From Actinoplanes auranticolor (lineage in GTDB: Bacteria > Actinomycetota > Actinomycetes > Mycobacteriales > Micromonosporaceae), in NCBI RefSeq assembly GCF_018332655.1, contig NZ_BOQL01000010.1, forward strand, positions 1 through 41,006: a stretch of 41,006 nucleotides of DNA, given 5' to 3'. A model generated the notes under the pieces. It ran no database searches. It worked only from the letters and a program-made list of their open reading frames with translations, and was not told where the DNA came from. The position numbers were made by a program, and so were the translations under genes. This document shows positions 15,990 through 24,131 of the stretch, in pieces (position 1 is the first letter of the stretch; each line of letters opens with the position of its first letter).

Positions 15990-16511
15990 CTATCCACTTT
16001 CGGTCGTGTCGTCCCCGCTGCGCGCCGACTTGGGTGCGGGCGGGGTGGCGGGATCGGTCGAACCGTCCAGGATGTCGAGCATTTGCAGCACCTGGCGGCG
16101 TATCGCCGGGGTCATGTCACCGGCCCGCATGGCGATCATGCGGACCTGCCGGTCCGCGAGCTTGCGCCGCAGCTCGCAGGCCTCCGGGTCGTCGCCGGCC
16201 GGGTCGTCCTCGCCCAGCAGGAACGAGGCGGTTACCGGTGCGCTGCCCGGCGTCCGCCGCTCGTCGAAGAAGCGGGCGATGGCCTTGAGGACGGCGACTG
16301 TCGGGTTGGTGTTGGCACCCGAGCGCAGTGTGGCGAGATAGACACGGGAAACGCTGGTGTCGTGGGCCGGGTCGTCGGTGATCGCCTTGGCCACCTGCGG
16401 GGTCGAATACTCCCGGGTGCGTCCCCGGTCGTCGACCCAGGTGACGGTGGTGAACAGCTCGTTCAACCGGGCTGCGACCGTGGCCGGCGGCCGGCCTGCG
16501 CTGTCGGACAT
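15990..16511 (-). CDS. EspR-like helix-turn-helix DNA-binding protein
   Basis: A 173-residue regulator whose N-terminal half follows the mycobacterial EspR pattern: AARLNELFTTV, a helix-turn-helix (STPQVAKAITDD...SVSRVYLATLRSGANTNP), then AVLKAIARFF and FLLGED. A C-terminal helical dimer region follows (ELRRKLADRQVRMIAMRAG, AIRRQVLQMLDILD). ATG 16511 is preferred over an upstream TTG at 16520. It is downstream, on the same strand, of the membrane protein and metallopeptidase genes, with 188 bases between, including a 12-bp palindrome that could be its own operator. It probably controls the cassette, by analogy with XRE regulators paired with ImmA/IrrE peptidases. Confidence 0.8.
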   Translation of the reverse strand: MSDSAGRPPATVAARLNELFTTVTWVDDRGRTREYSTPQVAKAITDDPAHDTSVSRVYLATLRSGANTNPTVAVLKAIARFFDERRTPGSAPVTASFLLGEDDPAGDDPEACELRRKLADRQVRMIAMRAGDMTPAIRRQVLQMLDILDGSTDPATPPAPKSARSGDDTTESG

Positions 16512-16540
16512 CTCGATCAAGGCTCCTACGCCTGTCGTCT

Positions 16541-16552
16541 ACGGTTAACCGT
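16541..16552. promoter_or_regulatory. 12-bp perfect palindrome upstream of EspR-like gene
   Basis: ACGGTTAACCGT is perfectly self-complementary and lies 30 bases before the EspR-like ATG. A second AT-rich stretch (CGTTAAATATAG, about 16585-16596) lies a little upstream and may hold the promoter. An operator role is inference. Confidence 0.5.
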
Positions 16553-16699
16553 CGGGCCGCGGATCCGCCTTGACCGGTGTCAGCCGTTAAATATAGTGTC
16601 GCAAAGGAAATTGCACGGCGACAGGGGACAACGCGGGCCCGTTCCGACCGATCACGGGGCGGCCGAGACCGGGCCCGCGCCTCACCGCGCCGCCCGGGG

Positions 16700-17830
16700 T
16701 CACCGCACGACGAGCTCCCGGGAAATGGCGGCGAGTCGCCGGGCGTCACTCTCCAGATCGTCGCCGCCGGGCACCAGCACCGGGTCCGCGTCCACGATCG
16801 GGCTCTCGGCCCGCTTGGCGCGCAGCGCAGCACCGATCACCGCGGCCCAGTGCGCCTCGTCGCGCTGCGCGCCGGCATGGCCGGCCGGCGTCTCGAAGTA
16901 CGGCCCCAGCAGCACCAGCCCGTCGCGGATCTCCACGACCCGCCGGTAGAAGCGGTAGTGGCTGCTGTCCCAGCCGAGCCGCCCGCGCCACGAGACGGCC
17001 GGCACGCGACCCAGCACCAGCTGCGGGAAGGCTTGATCCACCGCGGTCCACAGCGGCTCCAGCTGGCGGTAGTAGCGCCGGTGCGCCCGCCACAGCGGCA
17101 CCGAGACGAGCATGCCGACGACCGCCGCGTAACTGACGCCGACCACGAACGCGAGCGCGCCCACGGCGACCCCGGTCAGGTAGACGAGGGTGAACACGCG
17201 TACGGCACCCGGGGCCGGCGCGATCGTGGCCTGCAGCAGGGCCAGCACCGACTTGGTGGCGTCGGCGATCAGGAAGGCGCAGACGGCCACGCTCAGGATG
17301 ACCAGCCCGCGGCGCAACCGGGCCGAGCCGGCGGCACGCACGTACGCGACCGACCAGCGCAGTGACTGCGAATGCGCGTATGCCATGGAGCCGAGCACGG
17401 CCACGACGAACACGGTGGCGTGCGGGTTGGCGCCGTTGGCCGTCTCGGCGGGGTCGGCGCGCACCGCGGGCGGGGCCAGGGCCCAGGCGGTGACCGCGAT
17501 CAGGGTCCCCGCTGCGAGCGGCACGGCCTGCAGGCGTACGGCGCGACGGGCGGCACTCCCGCGCATGGAGTAGGTCAGGAACGCCAGCAGGAAGTAGGCC
17601 GCGGCCATGGTGCCGACGTTGACCACCAGGCTGCGTACCCCGGCCCCGGCCCGGTCGAGCAGCGGCTCGAGCGGTGGCAGATTGGCCGTGAAGGTGAGGG
17701 TCGCACTGACCACACAGGCCGCGAGCGCGCGCAGCGGCAGATCCTCCGGCGCCCGCCACAGCTGGACGACCTTGTTGAGCACGCCGATCCACAGTGCCGC
17801 GGCGATGACGGCGAGCAGGACGGGCGCCAC
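16700..17830 (-). CDS. MAB_1171c-type membrane protein (DUF6545-like)
   Basis: A 376-residue protein with about seven hydrophobic helices in the first 240 residues (LLAVIAAALWIGVLNKVVQL, then ALAACVVSATLTF, AAAYFLLAFLTYSM and more). A soluble C-terminal domain of about 130 residues follows (HRRYYRQLEPLWTAVDQAFP, SHYRFYRRVVEIRDGLVLL). This layout and the YRRVVEIRDGL signature match the actinobacterial MAB_1171c family, annotated elsewhere as a putative transporter without proven function. I chose GTG 17830 because its first base is the last base of the metallopeptidase stop codon (TAGTG), implying coupling; the longer frame would overlap that gene by 85 bases. Together with its neighbours it forms a membrane protein, protease and regulator set. 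Confidence 0.78.
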   Translation of the reverse strand: MAPVLLAVIAAALWIGVLNKVVQLWRAPEDLPLRALAACVVSATLTFTANLPPLEPLLDRAGAGVRSLVVNVGTMAAAYFLLAFLTYSMRGSAARRAVRLQAVPLAAGTLIAVTAWALAPPAVRADPAETANGANPHATVFVVAVLGSMAYAHSQSLRWSVAYVRAAGSARLRRGLVILSVAVCAFLIADATKSVLALLQATIAPAPGAVRVFTLVYLTGVAVGALAFVVGVSYAAVVGMLVSVPLWRAHRRYYRQLEPLWTAVDQAFPQLVLGRVPAVSWRGRLGWDSSHYRFYRRVVEIRDGLVLLGPYFETPAGHAGAQRDEAHWAAVIGAALRAKRAESPIVDADPVLVPGGDDLESDARRLAAISRELVVR

Positions 17831-18330
17831 TACAGCCAGCCCTGATGGTGCGACAGTGACGCGCCGAGCCGCTCGGTCCCCGCCGGATACAGCGGGTTCA
17901 GCACGCTGGCCCACTCCAGGATCACGGTGGCGATCAGCTCCGCCTCCCGCTCGTAGGCCGAGTCGTAACAGGTGCGGCGCAGCGCCCGGGTGCTGCCGCC
18001 GGGACGCTCGTCCGGGGTGAGCACCTCCCAGACCTGGTCATCGCCCTCGTCGCTGGGGTGGTCGGCGATGATGTGCCCGATCTCGTGGAGGATGATGTGA
18101 TCCTGGTGCGGTCGTGAGGTCTGGCGTTGGTAGAAGATGACGTCCATGGATGCGGTCATGAACCAGAGCCCGAACGGCCCGGGCACCTTGATCGGATGGT
18201 CCACCAGCCGGATCGGGCGGCCCCGCTGCCGGGCCAGCCGGTCGCACAGCTCCCGGACGTCCAGGGGCGGCCGCACGTCCAGCTCGCGCAGCAGCGCCCG
18301 GCACCGTCGGCGCAGCTTGCGATCGCTCAC
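17830..18330 (-). CDS. ImmA/IrrE-type zinc metallopeptidase
   Basis: A 166-residue protein. The zinc motif HEIGH sits in the middle (IILHEIGHIIADHP), and the third ligand is probably the Glu in YEREAELIATVIL. The N-terminal RALLRELDVRPPLDVRELCDRLA is the usual helical lead-in. Family members cleave XRE-type repressors (ImmA of ICEBs1, IrrE of Deinococcus). The start is GTG 18330. The gene is divergent from the flavin monooxygenase and coupled to the downstream membrane protein. A likely substrate is the EspR-like protein of the same cassette; this is inference. Confidence 0.82.
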   Translation of the reverse strand: MSDRKLRRRCRALLRELDVRPPLDVRELCDRLARQRGRPIRLVDHPIKVPGPFGLWFMTASMDVIFYQRQTSRPHQDHIILHEIGHIIADHPSDEGDDQVWEVLTPDERPGGSTRALRRTCYDSAYEREAELIATVILEWASVLNPLYPAGTERLGASLSHHQGWL

Positions 18331-18383
18331 CTCGAACCCGCTCCCTCGCCGCCGGTGAAGTCATCGAAGGATATCCAACAATC

Positions 18384-19418
18384 ATGACGAAAGTACTCAT
18401 CGCCGGTGGCGGCGTCGCCGGCGCCGCGACCGCGCTCGCCCTGCACCGGGCCGGGATCACCGCGGTCGTCCACGAGGCCCACGCGTCCGGCGGCGACGAC
18501 GCCGGCGCGTTCCTCACCGTGATGGCGAACGGCATGGCCGCCCTCGAGGAGATCGGTGCCGGGCCGGCCGTCGTGGCGGCGTCCTACCCGGCCGCGGCGG
18601 TGGAGCTCTTCAATGCCGAGGGCGCGCATCTGCAACACCGGGCCATCGAAGGCCCGGCGCGCACCCTGAGCCGCGCCGCGCTGTACCGCGTACTGCAGGA
18701 CCTCGCGGTCGAACGCGGCATCCCGGTCGTGCACGGCAGACGCCTGACCGATGCGGTGGCCGTCGACGGCGGCGTCGAGGCGCGTTTCGCCGACGGGGAG
18801 CGCGTCCGGGGCGACGTCCTGGTCGGCGCCGACGGCATCCACTCACCGACCCGCCGCCTCATCGACCCGCAGGCGCCGACCCCGCGCTACACCGGCCAGC
18901 GCGTCGTCTACGGCTACGCCGAGGGCAATCCGGCCGGCAGCGCGCCGGACGCGTACCACATGGTCTTCGGCGCCCGCGCATTCTTCGGGTTCACCGCCCC
19001 GGGCGACGGGCGCACCTGGTGGTTCGCCCGCCTCACCGGCGCCAGCCGTCCGGGCGTGACGACCGCCGCGCAGTGGCGTGAGCTGGTCCTGGACGCCGTG
19101 CGCGACGACGCCACCCCGGCTGCGGCGATCATCGCGGCGACCGGCGGGGACGTGGTGGGCGGCGACTCGTACGACATCCCGACCACGCCGAGGTGGCACA
19201 ACGACCGGATGGTGCTGGTCGGCGACGCCGTGCACGCCGCGTCCCCGGCCGCCGCCCAGGGCGCGTCGATGGCGCTCGAGGACGCCGTCGCGCTGGCCGC
19301 CGCGCTGCGGGAGCACCCGGATCCTGCCGCCGCGTTCGCCGTCTACTCGGCGCGGCGGCGGGCGCAGACCGAGGAGACGGTGGCGGCCAGCGCCCGGATG
19401 GGCCGGCCGACCGCCTGA
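18384..19418 (+). CDS. FAD-dependent monooxygenase (aromatic hydroxylase type)
   Basis: A 344-residue flavoprotein monooxygenase of the PHBH/TetX-like group: GxGxxG motif in VLIAGGGVAGAATALAL (about 4-20), the DG motif in VLVGADGIHSPTRR, and the GD motif in VLVGDAVHAASPAAAQGASMA. Length fits the small single-component subfamily. ATG 18384 is preceded by GAAGGA at 18366-18371. It is divergent from the ImmA-like gene by 53 bases and may share its control region. It ends 73 bases before the ECF sigma gene. The substrate cannot be deduced; TetX-like drug inactivation and secondary metabolism are both possible. Confidence 0.87.
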   Translation: MTKVLIAGGGVAGAATALALHRAGITAVVHEAHASGGDDAGAFLTVMANGMAALEEIGAGPAVVAASYPAAAVELFNAEGAHLQHRAIEGPARTLSRAALYRVLQDLAVERGIPVVHGRRLTDAVAVDGGVEARFADGERVRGDVLVGADGIHSPTRRLIDPQAPTPRYTGQRVVYGYAEGNPAGSAPDAYHMVFGARAFFGFTAPGDGRTWWFARLTGASRPGVTTAAQWRELVLDAVRDDATPAAAIIAATGGDVVGGDSYDIPTTPRWHNDRMVLVGDAVHAASPAAAQGASMALEDAVALAAALREHPDPAAAFAVYSARRRAQTEETVAASARMGRPTA

Positions 19419-19491
19419 TTTCACCCGCCTTCCTGCCGCATAGTGACGGGGGTCACCTCACAAGCAGAACCGTGGACAGCTGGGAGTCGTC

Positions 19492-20052
19492 TTGCGTGGT
19501 GTGAGACGAAGCTGGGACGCGGCCGACGAGGCGGAACTCGTGCGCCGGACGGCCGCCGGTGACCGGGGCGCGTTCGACGAGCTGTACAGCCGCACGTCAC
19601 CCTGGCTCGCGGCGCGGCTGCGGCGCCGGTGTGCCGACGAGGACGTGGTCGCCGACGTGCTGCAGGAGACGTACCTGGCGGTCTGGCGGGCGGCGGGCAG
19701 CTTCGCCGGCGCGACCACCCAGGGCAGTGCGGTCGGCTGGCTCTGGACGATCGCCGCCAACCGGCTGGTCGACGCGTTCCGGCGGCGGGCCCGGCACGCC
19801 CAGCTGCCGGCGGTCCCGCTCACCGAGGACACCTCACCCGCCGCGGAGGACGAGGTGATGGCCGGGCGGATCGGTCAGGAGCTGGAACAGGCCCTGCTCG
19901 TCCTGCCCGCCGAGCTGCGGGTGGTGCTGCGGTCGCTGGTCCTCGACGGGCTGTCCGTACGGGAGACGTCCTTGCTGCTGGGGGTGCCGGAAGGCACGGT
20001 CAAGTCCCGCGCGCGGCGGGCCCGGATCGCCATGCGGGAGGCCCTGTCATGA
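19492..20052 (+). CDS. ECF RNA polymerase sigma factor
   Basis: A 186-residue ECF sigma factor with region 2 (AFDELYSRTSPWLAARLRRR, DVVADVLQETYLAVWRA, GWLWTIAANRLVDAFRRRAR) and region 4 (LLVLPAELRVVLRSLVLDGL, SVRETSLLLGVPEGTVKSRA). The start is TTG 19492 with GGGAG about ten bases before; GTG 19501 is an alternative. The stop codon overlaps an ATG (ATGA at 20049-20052), the usual coupling to an anti-sigma gene, but the frame that follows ends after 27 codons. No zinc-finger or membrane anti-sigma protein is seen nearby, so control of this sigma factor is unclear. It is followed within 90 bases by the DevR-like regulator. Confidence 0.88.
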   Translation: MRGVRRSWDAADEAELVRRTAAGDRGAFDELYSRTSPWLAARLRRRCADEDVVADVLQETYLAVWRAAGSFAGATTQGSAVGWLWTIAANRLVDAFRRRARHAQLPAVPLTEDTSPAAEDEVMAGRIGQELEQALLVLPAELRVVLRSLVLDGLSVRETSLLLGVPEGTVKSRARRARIAMREALS

Positions 20053-20132
20053 CCGCGCACCGCACCGCACCGGGCCGCCCGTCCGCGCCGACGGGACCTC
20101 CGGCCCTTGGCCGGGGGGTCGGCGCCCGGTAG
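20049..20132 (+). other. 27-codon ORF coupled to the ECF sigma stop (vestigial or spurious)
   Basis: ATG at 20049 overlaps the sigma stop as ATGA and the frame closes at TAG 20130-20132 after 27 codons. The peptide is Pro/Ala/Gly-rich without any domain. This is where an anti-sigma gene normally begins, so it may be a remnant. It also contains the DosR-like box at 20093-20106, which argues that the DNA now works as promoter of the next gene. Confidence 0.25.
20093..20106 (+). promoter_or_regulatory. DosR/DevR-like box upstream of devR-like gene
   Basis: GGGACCTCCGGCCC, a 14-base imperfect dyad that differs at one position from the copy upstream of the phosphoketolase gene. It resembles the GGGAC half-site of the mycobacterial DosR box. 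It ends 35 bases before the regulator start, fitting autoregulation. Confidence 0.6.
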
Positions 20133-20141
20133 GAAGAAGAC

Positions 20142-20783
20142 ATGATTCGCGTCTTCCTGCTCGACGACCATGAGGTCGTTCGTCGCGGTCTCGCCGACCT
20201 GCTGCATGCCGCAGGAGACATCGAGGTGGTGGGGGAGTCGGGGCTGGCGCAGGAGGCGACCCGCCGGATCCCGGCCCTGCGCCCGGACGTGATGGTGCTG
20301 GACGCGCGGCTGCCCGACGGCAACGGCATCGACGTGTGCCGCGACGTACGGGCGGTGGACTCCACGATCCGGGGACTGATCCTGACCTCGTACGAGGATG
20401 ACGAAGCGCTGTTCGCGGCGATCATGGCCGGCGCGTCGGGTTACGTGCTCAAGCAGATCCGGGGCACGGACCTGGTCGACGCGGTACGCCGGGTCGCCAC
20501 CGGCCAGTCGCTGCTGGATCCCGTGGTGACCCAGCGGGTGCTGGAGCGCATCCGGCACGGGGTCGAGCAGCCGCGCGAGCTGGCCTCGCTGACCGACCAG
20601 GAGCGGCGGATCCTCGAGTTCGTGGCCGAAGGGCTGACCAACCGGGAGATCGCCGGGAGGATGTTCCTGGCCGAGAAGACCGTCAAGAACTACGTGTCGA
20701 GCCTGCTGGCCAAGCTGGGCCTGGAACGGCGTACGCAGGCCGCGGTCCTGGCGACGAAGCTGCTCGGCGACCACCCGCACTGA
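20142..20783 (+). CDS. DevR/DosR-type LuxR-family response regulator
   Basis: A 213-residue response regulator with a fully canonical receiver: Asp8-Asp9, phospho-acceptor Asp54 (VMVLDARLPDGNG), Thr82 and Lys104. It ends in a LuxR-type HTH (LTDQERRILEFVAEGLTNREIAGRMFLAEKTVKNYVSSLLAKL) whose sequence, including the KNYVSSLLAKLG recognition helix, is very close to Mycobacterium DevR/DosR. A GGAAGAAG ribosome site precedes ATG 20142. In mycobacteria such a regulator turns on hypoxia and NO dormancy genes after phosphorylation by DevS/DosT-like kinases; no kinase gene is in this window. A matching box precedes this gene and three downstream genes. Confidence 0.88.
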   Translation: MIRVFLLDDHEVVRRGLADLLHAAGDIEVVGESGLAQEATRRIPALRPDVMVLDARLPDGNGIDVCRDVRAVDSTIRGLILTSYEDDEALFAAIMAGASGYVLKQIRGTDLVDAVRRVATGQSLLDPVVTQRVLERIRHGVEQPRELASLTDQERRILEFVAEGLTNREIAGRMFLAEKTVKNYVSSLLAKLGLERRTQAAVLATKLLGDHPH

Positions 20784-20800
20784 AGCCGGGAAGCTCCTGC

Positions 20801-20814
20801 GGGCCGAGCGGCCC
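20801..20814 (-). promoter_or_regulatory. Weaker DosR-like box upstream of SRPBCC gene
   Basis: On the minus strand this reads GGGCCGCTCGGCCC, matching GGGACCTTCGGCCC at 11 of 14 positions. It lies 57-70 bases upstream of the SRPBCC start. Being nearly pure GC it is the least convincing of the four sites. Confidence 0.35.
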
Positions 20815-20870
20815 TACCGGGGGTGGCCTGCGCGGCGCACGGTGGGGGGCGAACGCGAAGGAGGAGGGCC

Positions 20871-21509
20871 ATGAACCTCATCATCAAAGGCTTGACCGGT
20901 GCGGCACTGCTCGCGGCGGTCGCGTACGGGCCTGCGGCCCGGCGGTGGTATCTGACGTTCGGTGCCACGCCCGAGGAGGTCGACGCGGCGATGCCCGGTG
21001 ACGAGCTGCTGGCCGGCGCGGAGCTCGTCTCGACCCGCGCCGTCACGATCGACGCGCCGCCCGCAGCGGTCTGGCCGTGGCTGGTGCAGATGGGCAGCAA
21101 CCGCGGCGGCGCCTACACCTACGACTGGATCGAGAACCTGTTCGGGCTCGAGATGCACAGCGCCGAGCGCATCCTGCCGCAATTCCAGCAGCTCGCCGTG
21201 GGTGATGTACTGCCACTCGGTGCGGACGGACCGGGCATGCGCGTAGAGATCTGCGACCGGCCCCGCACGCTGGCCTTCCGCTCGGCCGACGGGACCTGGG
21301 TCTGGATCTTCGGCCTGTACCCCCACCGGGGCGGGACCCGCCTGGTGAGCCGTAACCGGATCGCCGTGCCGAAGGCATCGCCCGGTCGCCGGCTGGTGAG
21401 CCGGATGGTGCTCGAGCCCGGCAGCCTGATCATGGAACGCAAGATGCTGAACGGCATCCGGGACCGCGCCGAGTCATACCTGCCGGAGCCGGAACTGGTT
21501 CCTGCCTGA
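20871..21509 (+). CDS. SRPBCC-superfamily protein with N-terminal hydrophobic segment
   Basis: A 212-residue protein. Residues 1-24 (NLIIKGLTGAALLAAVAYGP) look like a membrane anchor or uncleaved signal. The rest is a START/SRPBCC fold: TRAVTIDAPPAAVWPWLVQM is the classic first strand and helix, followed by AYTYDWIENLFGLEMHSAER, LAFRSADGTWVWIFGLYP and TRLVSRNRIAVP. AAGGAGGAGG lies just before ATG 20871; the frame is open 48 bases upstream but that part has no such site. SRPBCC proteins bind lipids or other hydrophobic ligands. It lies between the DevR-like regulator and phosphoketolase, so co-regulation is likely; the ligand is unknown. Confidence 0.8.
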   Translation: MNLIIKGLTGAALLAAVAYGPAARRWYLTFGATPEEVDAAMPGDELLAGAELVSTRAVTIDAPPAAVWPWLVQMGSNRGGAYTYDWIENLFGLEMHSAERILPQFQQLAVGDVLPLGADGPGMRVEICDRPRTLAFRSADGTWVWIFGLYPHRGGTRLVSRNRIAVPKASPGRRLVSRMVLEPGSLIMERKMLNGIRDRAESYLPEPELVPA

Positions 21510-21516
21510 CCGGCGG

Positions 21517-21530
21517 GGGCCGAAGGTCCC
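21517..21530 (-). promoter_or_regulatory. DosR/DevR-like box upstream of phosphoketolase
   Basis: On the minus strand this reads GGGACCTTCGGCCC, the best copy of the local 14-base motif. It lies 117-130 bases before the xfp start, right after the SRPBCC stop codon. A DevR-type regulator gene is 0.7 kb upstream. Confidence 0.6.
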
Positions 21531-21646
21531 GCCCGCGGGGGCCGCCCGGCCCGGCCACCACGTCCGTCGTCCTCTGAGCGCGGTGATCTCCGCGCCCCTA
21601 GATTGGGAAGCGACCAGTAAGGCCTAAGTCACCGGAAGGAAACACC

Positions 21647-24076
21647 GTGACCGCCGTATCGGAACATCAGGCCGGCACCCGCGACGACGAGCTGGTGCGT
21701 GCGCTCGCCGCTCCGGACGACACGGAGATCGCCCAGTTGGACGCCTGGTGGCGGGCCAACAACTATCTGACCATCGGCCAGATCTACCTGGGTGGCAATC
21801 CGCTGCTGCGTGAGCCGCTGAGCGCCGAGCACATCAAGCCGCGCCTGCTCGGGCACTGGGGGACCAGTCCCGGGCTGTCGCTGATCTACGCGCACGTGTC
21901 GCGGCTGATCCGGCGTACCGGTCAGCAGGCGATCTATCTAGCCGGGCCCGGCCACGGCGGCCCGGCGCTGGTCGCCGCCGGCTACCTGGAGGGCACCTAC
22001 AGCGAGGTCTACCCGGACGTCTCCCAGGACGAGGCCGGCATGCTGCGGCTGTTCCGGCAGTTCTCCAGCCCCGGCGGCATCCCGAGCCACGTGTCGGTGA
22101 CGACGCCGGGCTCGATCCACGAGGGCGGTGAGCTGGGCTACGTGCTGGTGCACGCGTTCGGCGCCGTCATGGACAACCCCGACCTGCTGGCCGTGGCCGT
22201 GGTCGGCGACGGCGAGGCCGAGACCGGCCCGCTGGAGGGTTCCTGGAAGGGCGTCTCCTTCATCAACCCGGCGCGCGACGGCGCCGTCCTGCCGATCCTG
22301 CACCTCAACGGGGCCAAGATCGCCGGCCCGACCGTGCTGGCCCGCAAGGACCCGGCCGAGGTCCGCGCGCTGCTGCAGGGCCACGGCTACGAGATCATCG
22401 AGGTCACCGGCGCGGACCTGCCCGGCATGCACCACCGCTTCGCCGCCGCGCTGGCCGAGGCCTGGGGCAAGATCCGCGCCATCCAGCAGGCGGCCCGCGA
22501 GGGCGAGTGGGACGGCACCCGGCCGCGCTGGCCACTGATCATCCTGCGCTCGCCGAAGGGCTGGACCGGCCCGGAGGAGGTCGACGGCATCAAGGTGACC
22601 GGCTCCTGGCGCTCGCACCAGGTCCCGCTGTCCGGTGTCCGCGACAACCCCGAGCACCTCGCCATCCTCGACACGTGGCTGCGCTCGTACCGCCCGGAGG
22701 AGCTGTTCGACCCCACGGGCGCCCCGACCGAGCTCGTCCGCGCCCTGGCCCCCGAGGGCGACCTGCGGATGAGTGCGAGCCCGCACGCCAACGGCGGCCG
22801 GCTCACCGAGGATCTCGACCTGCCCGACTTCCGGGACTACGCCATCGAGGTGCCCCGCCCGGCGGCCCAGCACGCCGAGTCGACCCGCAAGCTCGGCGAG
22901 ATGATGCGCGACATCTACGCGCGCAACCCGTACAGCTTCCGGCTGTTCTGCCCGGACGAGACCAACAGCAACCGCCTCGGGGCCATCTTCGAGGTCTCCG
23001 ACCGCGGGTTCATGGAGCACGTCACGGACGAGGATGTGAAGATCAGCCGCGATGGCCGGGTGATGGAGGTGCTCTCCGAGCACAACTGCCACGGCTGGCT
23101 GGAGGGGTACACGCTCACCGGCCGGCACGGCATGTTCGCCACCTACGAGGCGTTCGCGATGGTCAGCGCCTCGCAGACGGTCCAGCACGGCAAGTGGCTG
23201 CAGGAGGCCAAGCACCTGCCGTGGCGGGCCAAGGTGCCGAGCCTGAACGTGCTGCTGACCTCGACGGCGTGGCGCAACGACCACAACGGCTTCTCGCACC
23301 AGGGCCCCGGCCTGATCCAGGTGGTGCTGACCCAGCGTGGCGACGTGGCCCGGGTCTACCTGCCGCCGGATGCCAACACGCTGCTGTCGGTGGCCGACCA
23401 CTGCTTCCGGTCGCGCTCGTACATCAACCTGATCGTCATCGACAAGCAGCCCCAGCTGCAGTTCCTCACCATGGACGAGGCGATCGAGCACTGCACGCGC
23501 GGCGCGGGCATCTGGGAGTGGGCCGGCACCGACGACGGCACCAGCGACCCGGACATCGTGCTGGCCTGCGCCGGCGACGTGGTGACCATGGAGACCGTGG
23601 CGGCGGCCCAGATCCTGAAGGAGAAGCTGCTCGGACTGAAGGTCCGGGTGGTCAACGTGGTCGACCTGATGACCCTGGTACGCCCGAAGGACCACCCGCA
23701 CGGCATGAGCGAGACGATGTTCACCGAGCTGTTCACCGACACGGTCGACGTCGTCTTCTCCTTCCACGGCTACCCGGGCGCCATCCACCAGCTGGTGCAC
23801 GGGCGCCCCGACGCCGACCGGTTCCGGGTCCGCGGCTTCATCGAGCAGGGCACCACGACCACCCCGTTCGACATGACGGTGCGCAACAAGGCGTCGCGCT
23901 ACCACCTGGTGATGGACGCGATCAACAACGCCAAGCGGCTGCCGCGCGGGGCCACCGAGCTCAAGACCTGGTGCGAGCAGCAGCTGGCCAAGCACGAGAC
24001 GTACGTGGTCGAGCACCTGGAGGACATGCCGGAGGTCCGCGACTGGACCCTGGGCGACTGGGCAGAGCAGGGCTGA
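21647..24076 (+). CDS. xfp: Xylulose-5-phosphate/fructose-6-phosphate phosphoketolase
   Basis: An 809-residue thiamine-diphosphate enzyme that splits xylulose-5-P (and fructose-6-P) with phosphate into acetyl phosphate and glyceraldehyde-3-P (or erythrose-4-P). Family signatures are clear: EHIKPRLLGHWGTSPGLSL, YLAGPGHGGPALVAAGYLEG, GSIHEGGELGYVL, the ThDP motif VVGDGEAETGPLEGSWK, FCPDETNSNRL and HNGFSHQGPG. Length is the family norm. The start is GTG 21647 with GGAAGGA at 21634-21640. A strong terminator hairpin follows. The enzyme bypasses much of glycolysis and supplies acetyl phosphate for ATP, useful when respiration stops, which fits its place next to a DevR/DosR-type regulator and box. 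Confidence 0.96.
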   Translation: MTAVSEHQAGTRDDELVRALAAPDDTEIAQLDAWWRANNYLTIGQIYLGGNPLLREPLSAEHIKPRLLGHWGTSPGLSLIYAHVSRLIRRTGQQAIYLAGPGHGGPALVAAGYLEGTYSEVYPDVSQDEAGMLRLFRQFSSPGGIPSHVSVTTPGSIHEGGELGYVLVHAFGAVMDNPDLLAVAVVGDGEAETGPLEGSWKGVSFINPARDGAVLPILHLNGAKIAGPTVLARKDPAEVRALLQGHGYEIIEVTGADLPGMHHRFAAALAEAWGKIRAIQQAAREGEWDGTRPRWPLIILRSPKGWTGPEEVDGIKVTGSWRSHQVPLSGVRDNPEHLAILDTWLRSYRPEELFDPTGAPTELVRALAPEGDLRMSASPHANGGRLTEDLDLPDFRDYAIEVPRPAAQHAESTRKLGEMMRDIYARNPYSFRLFCPDETNSNRLGAIFEVSDRGFMEHVTDEDVKISRDGRVMEVLSEHNCHGWLEGYTLTGRHGMFATYEAFAMVSASQTVQHGKWLQEAKHLPWRAKVPSLNVLLTSTAWRNDHNGFSHQGPGLIQVVLTQRGDVARVYLPPDANTLLSVADHCFRSRSYINLIVIDKQPQLQFLTMDEAIEHCTRGAGIWEWAGTDDGTSDPDIVLACAGDVVTMETVAAAQILKEKLLGLKVRVVNVVDLMTLVRPKDHPHGMSETMFTELFTDTVDVVFSFHGYPGAIHQLVHGRPDADRFRVRGFIEQGTTTTPFDMTVRNKASRYHLVMDAINNAKRLPRGATELKTWCEQQLAKHETYVVEHLEDMPEVRDWTLGDWAEQG

Positions 24077-24089
24077 GCCGGGCGACGAC

Positions 24090-24117
24090 GGCGGCACCGG
24101 CGCACCCCGGTGCCGCC
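24090..24117 (+). terminator. Intrinsic-type terminator after xfp
   Basis: GGCGGCACCGG (24090-24100) and CCGGTGCCGCC (24107-24117) form a perfect 11-bp stem with a 6-base loop, 13 bases after the xfp stop. There is no U-run, as is common in high-GC actinomycetes. Confidence 0.8.
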
Positions 24118-24131
24118 ATCCTCTGCGGAAT

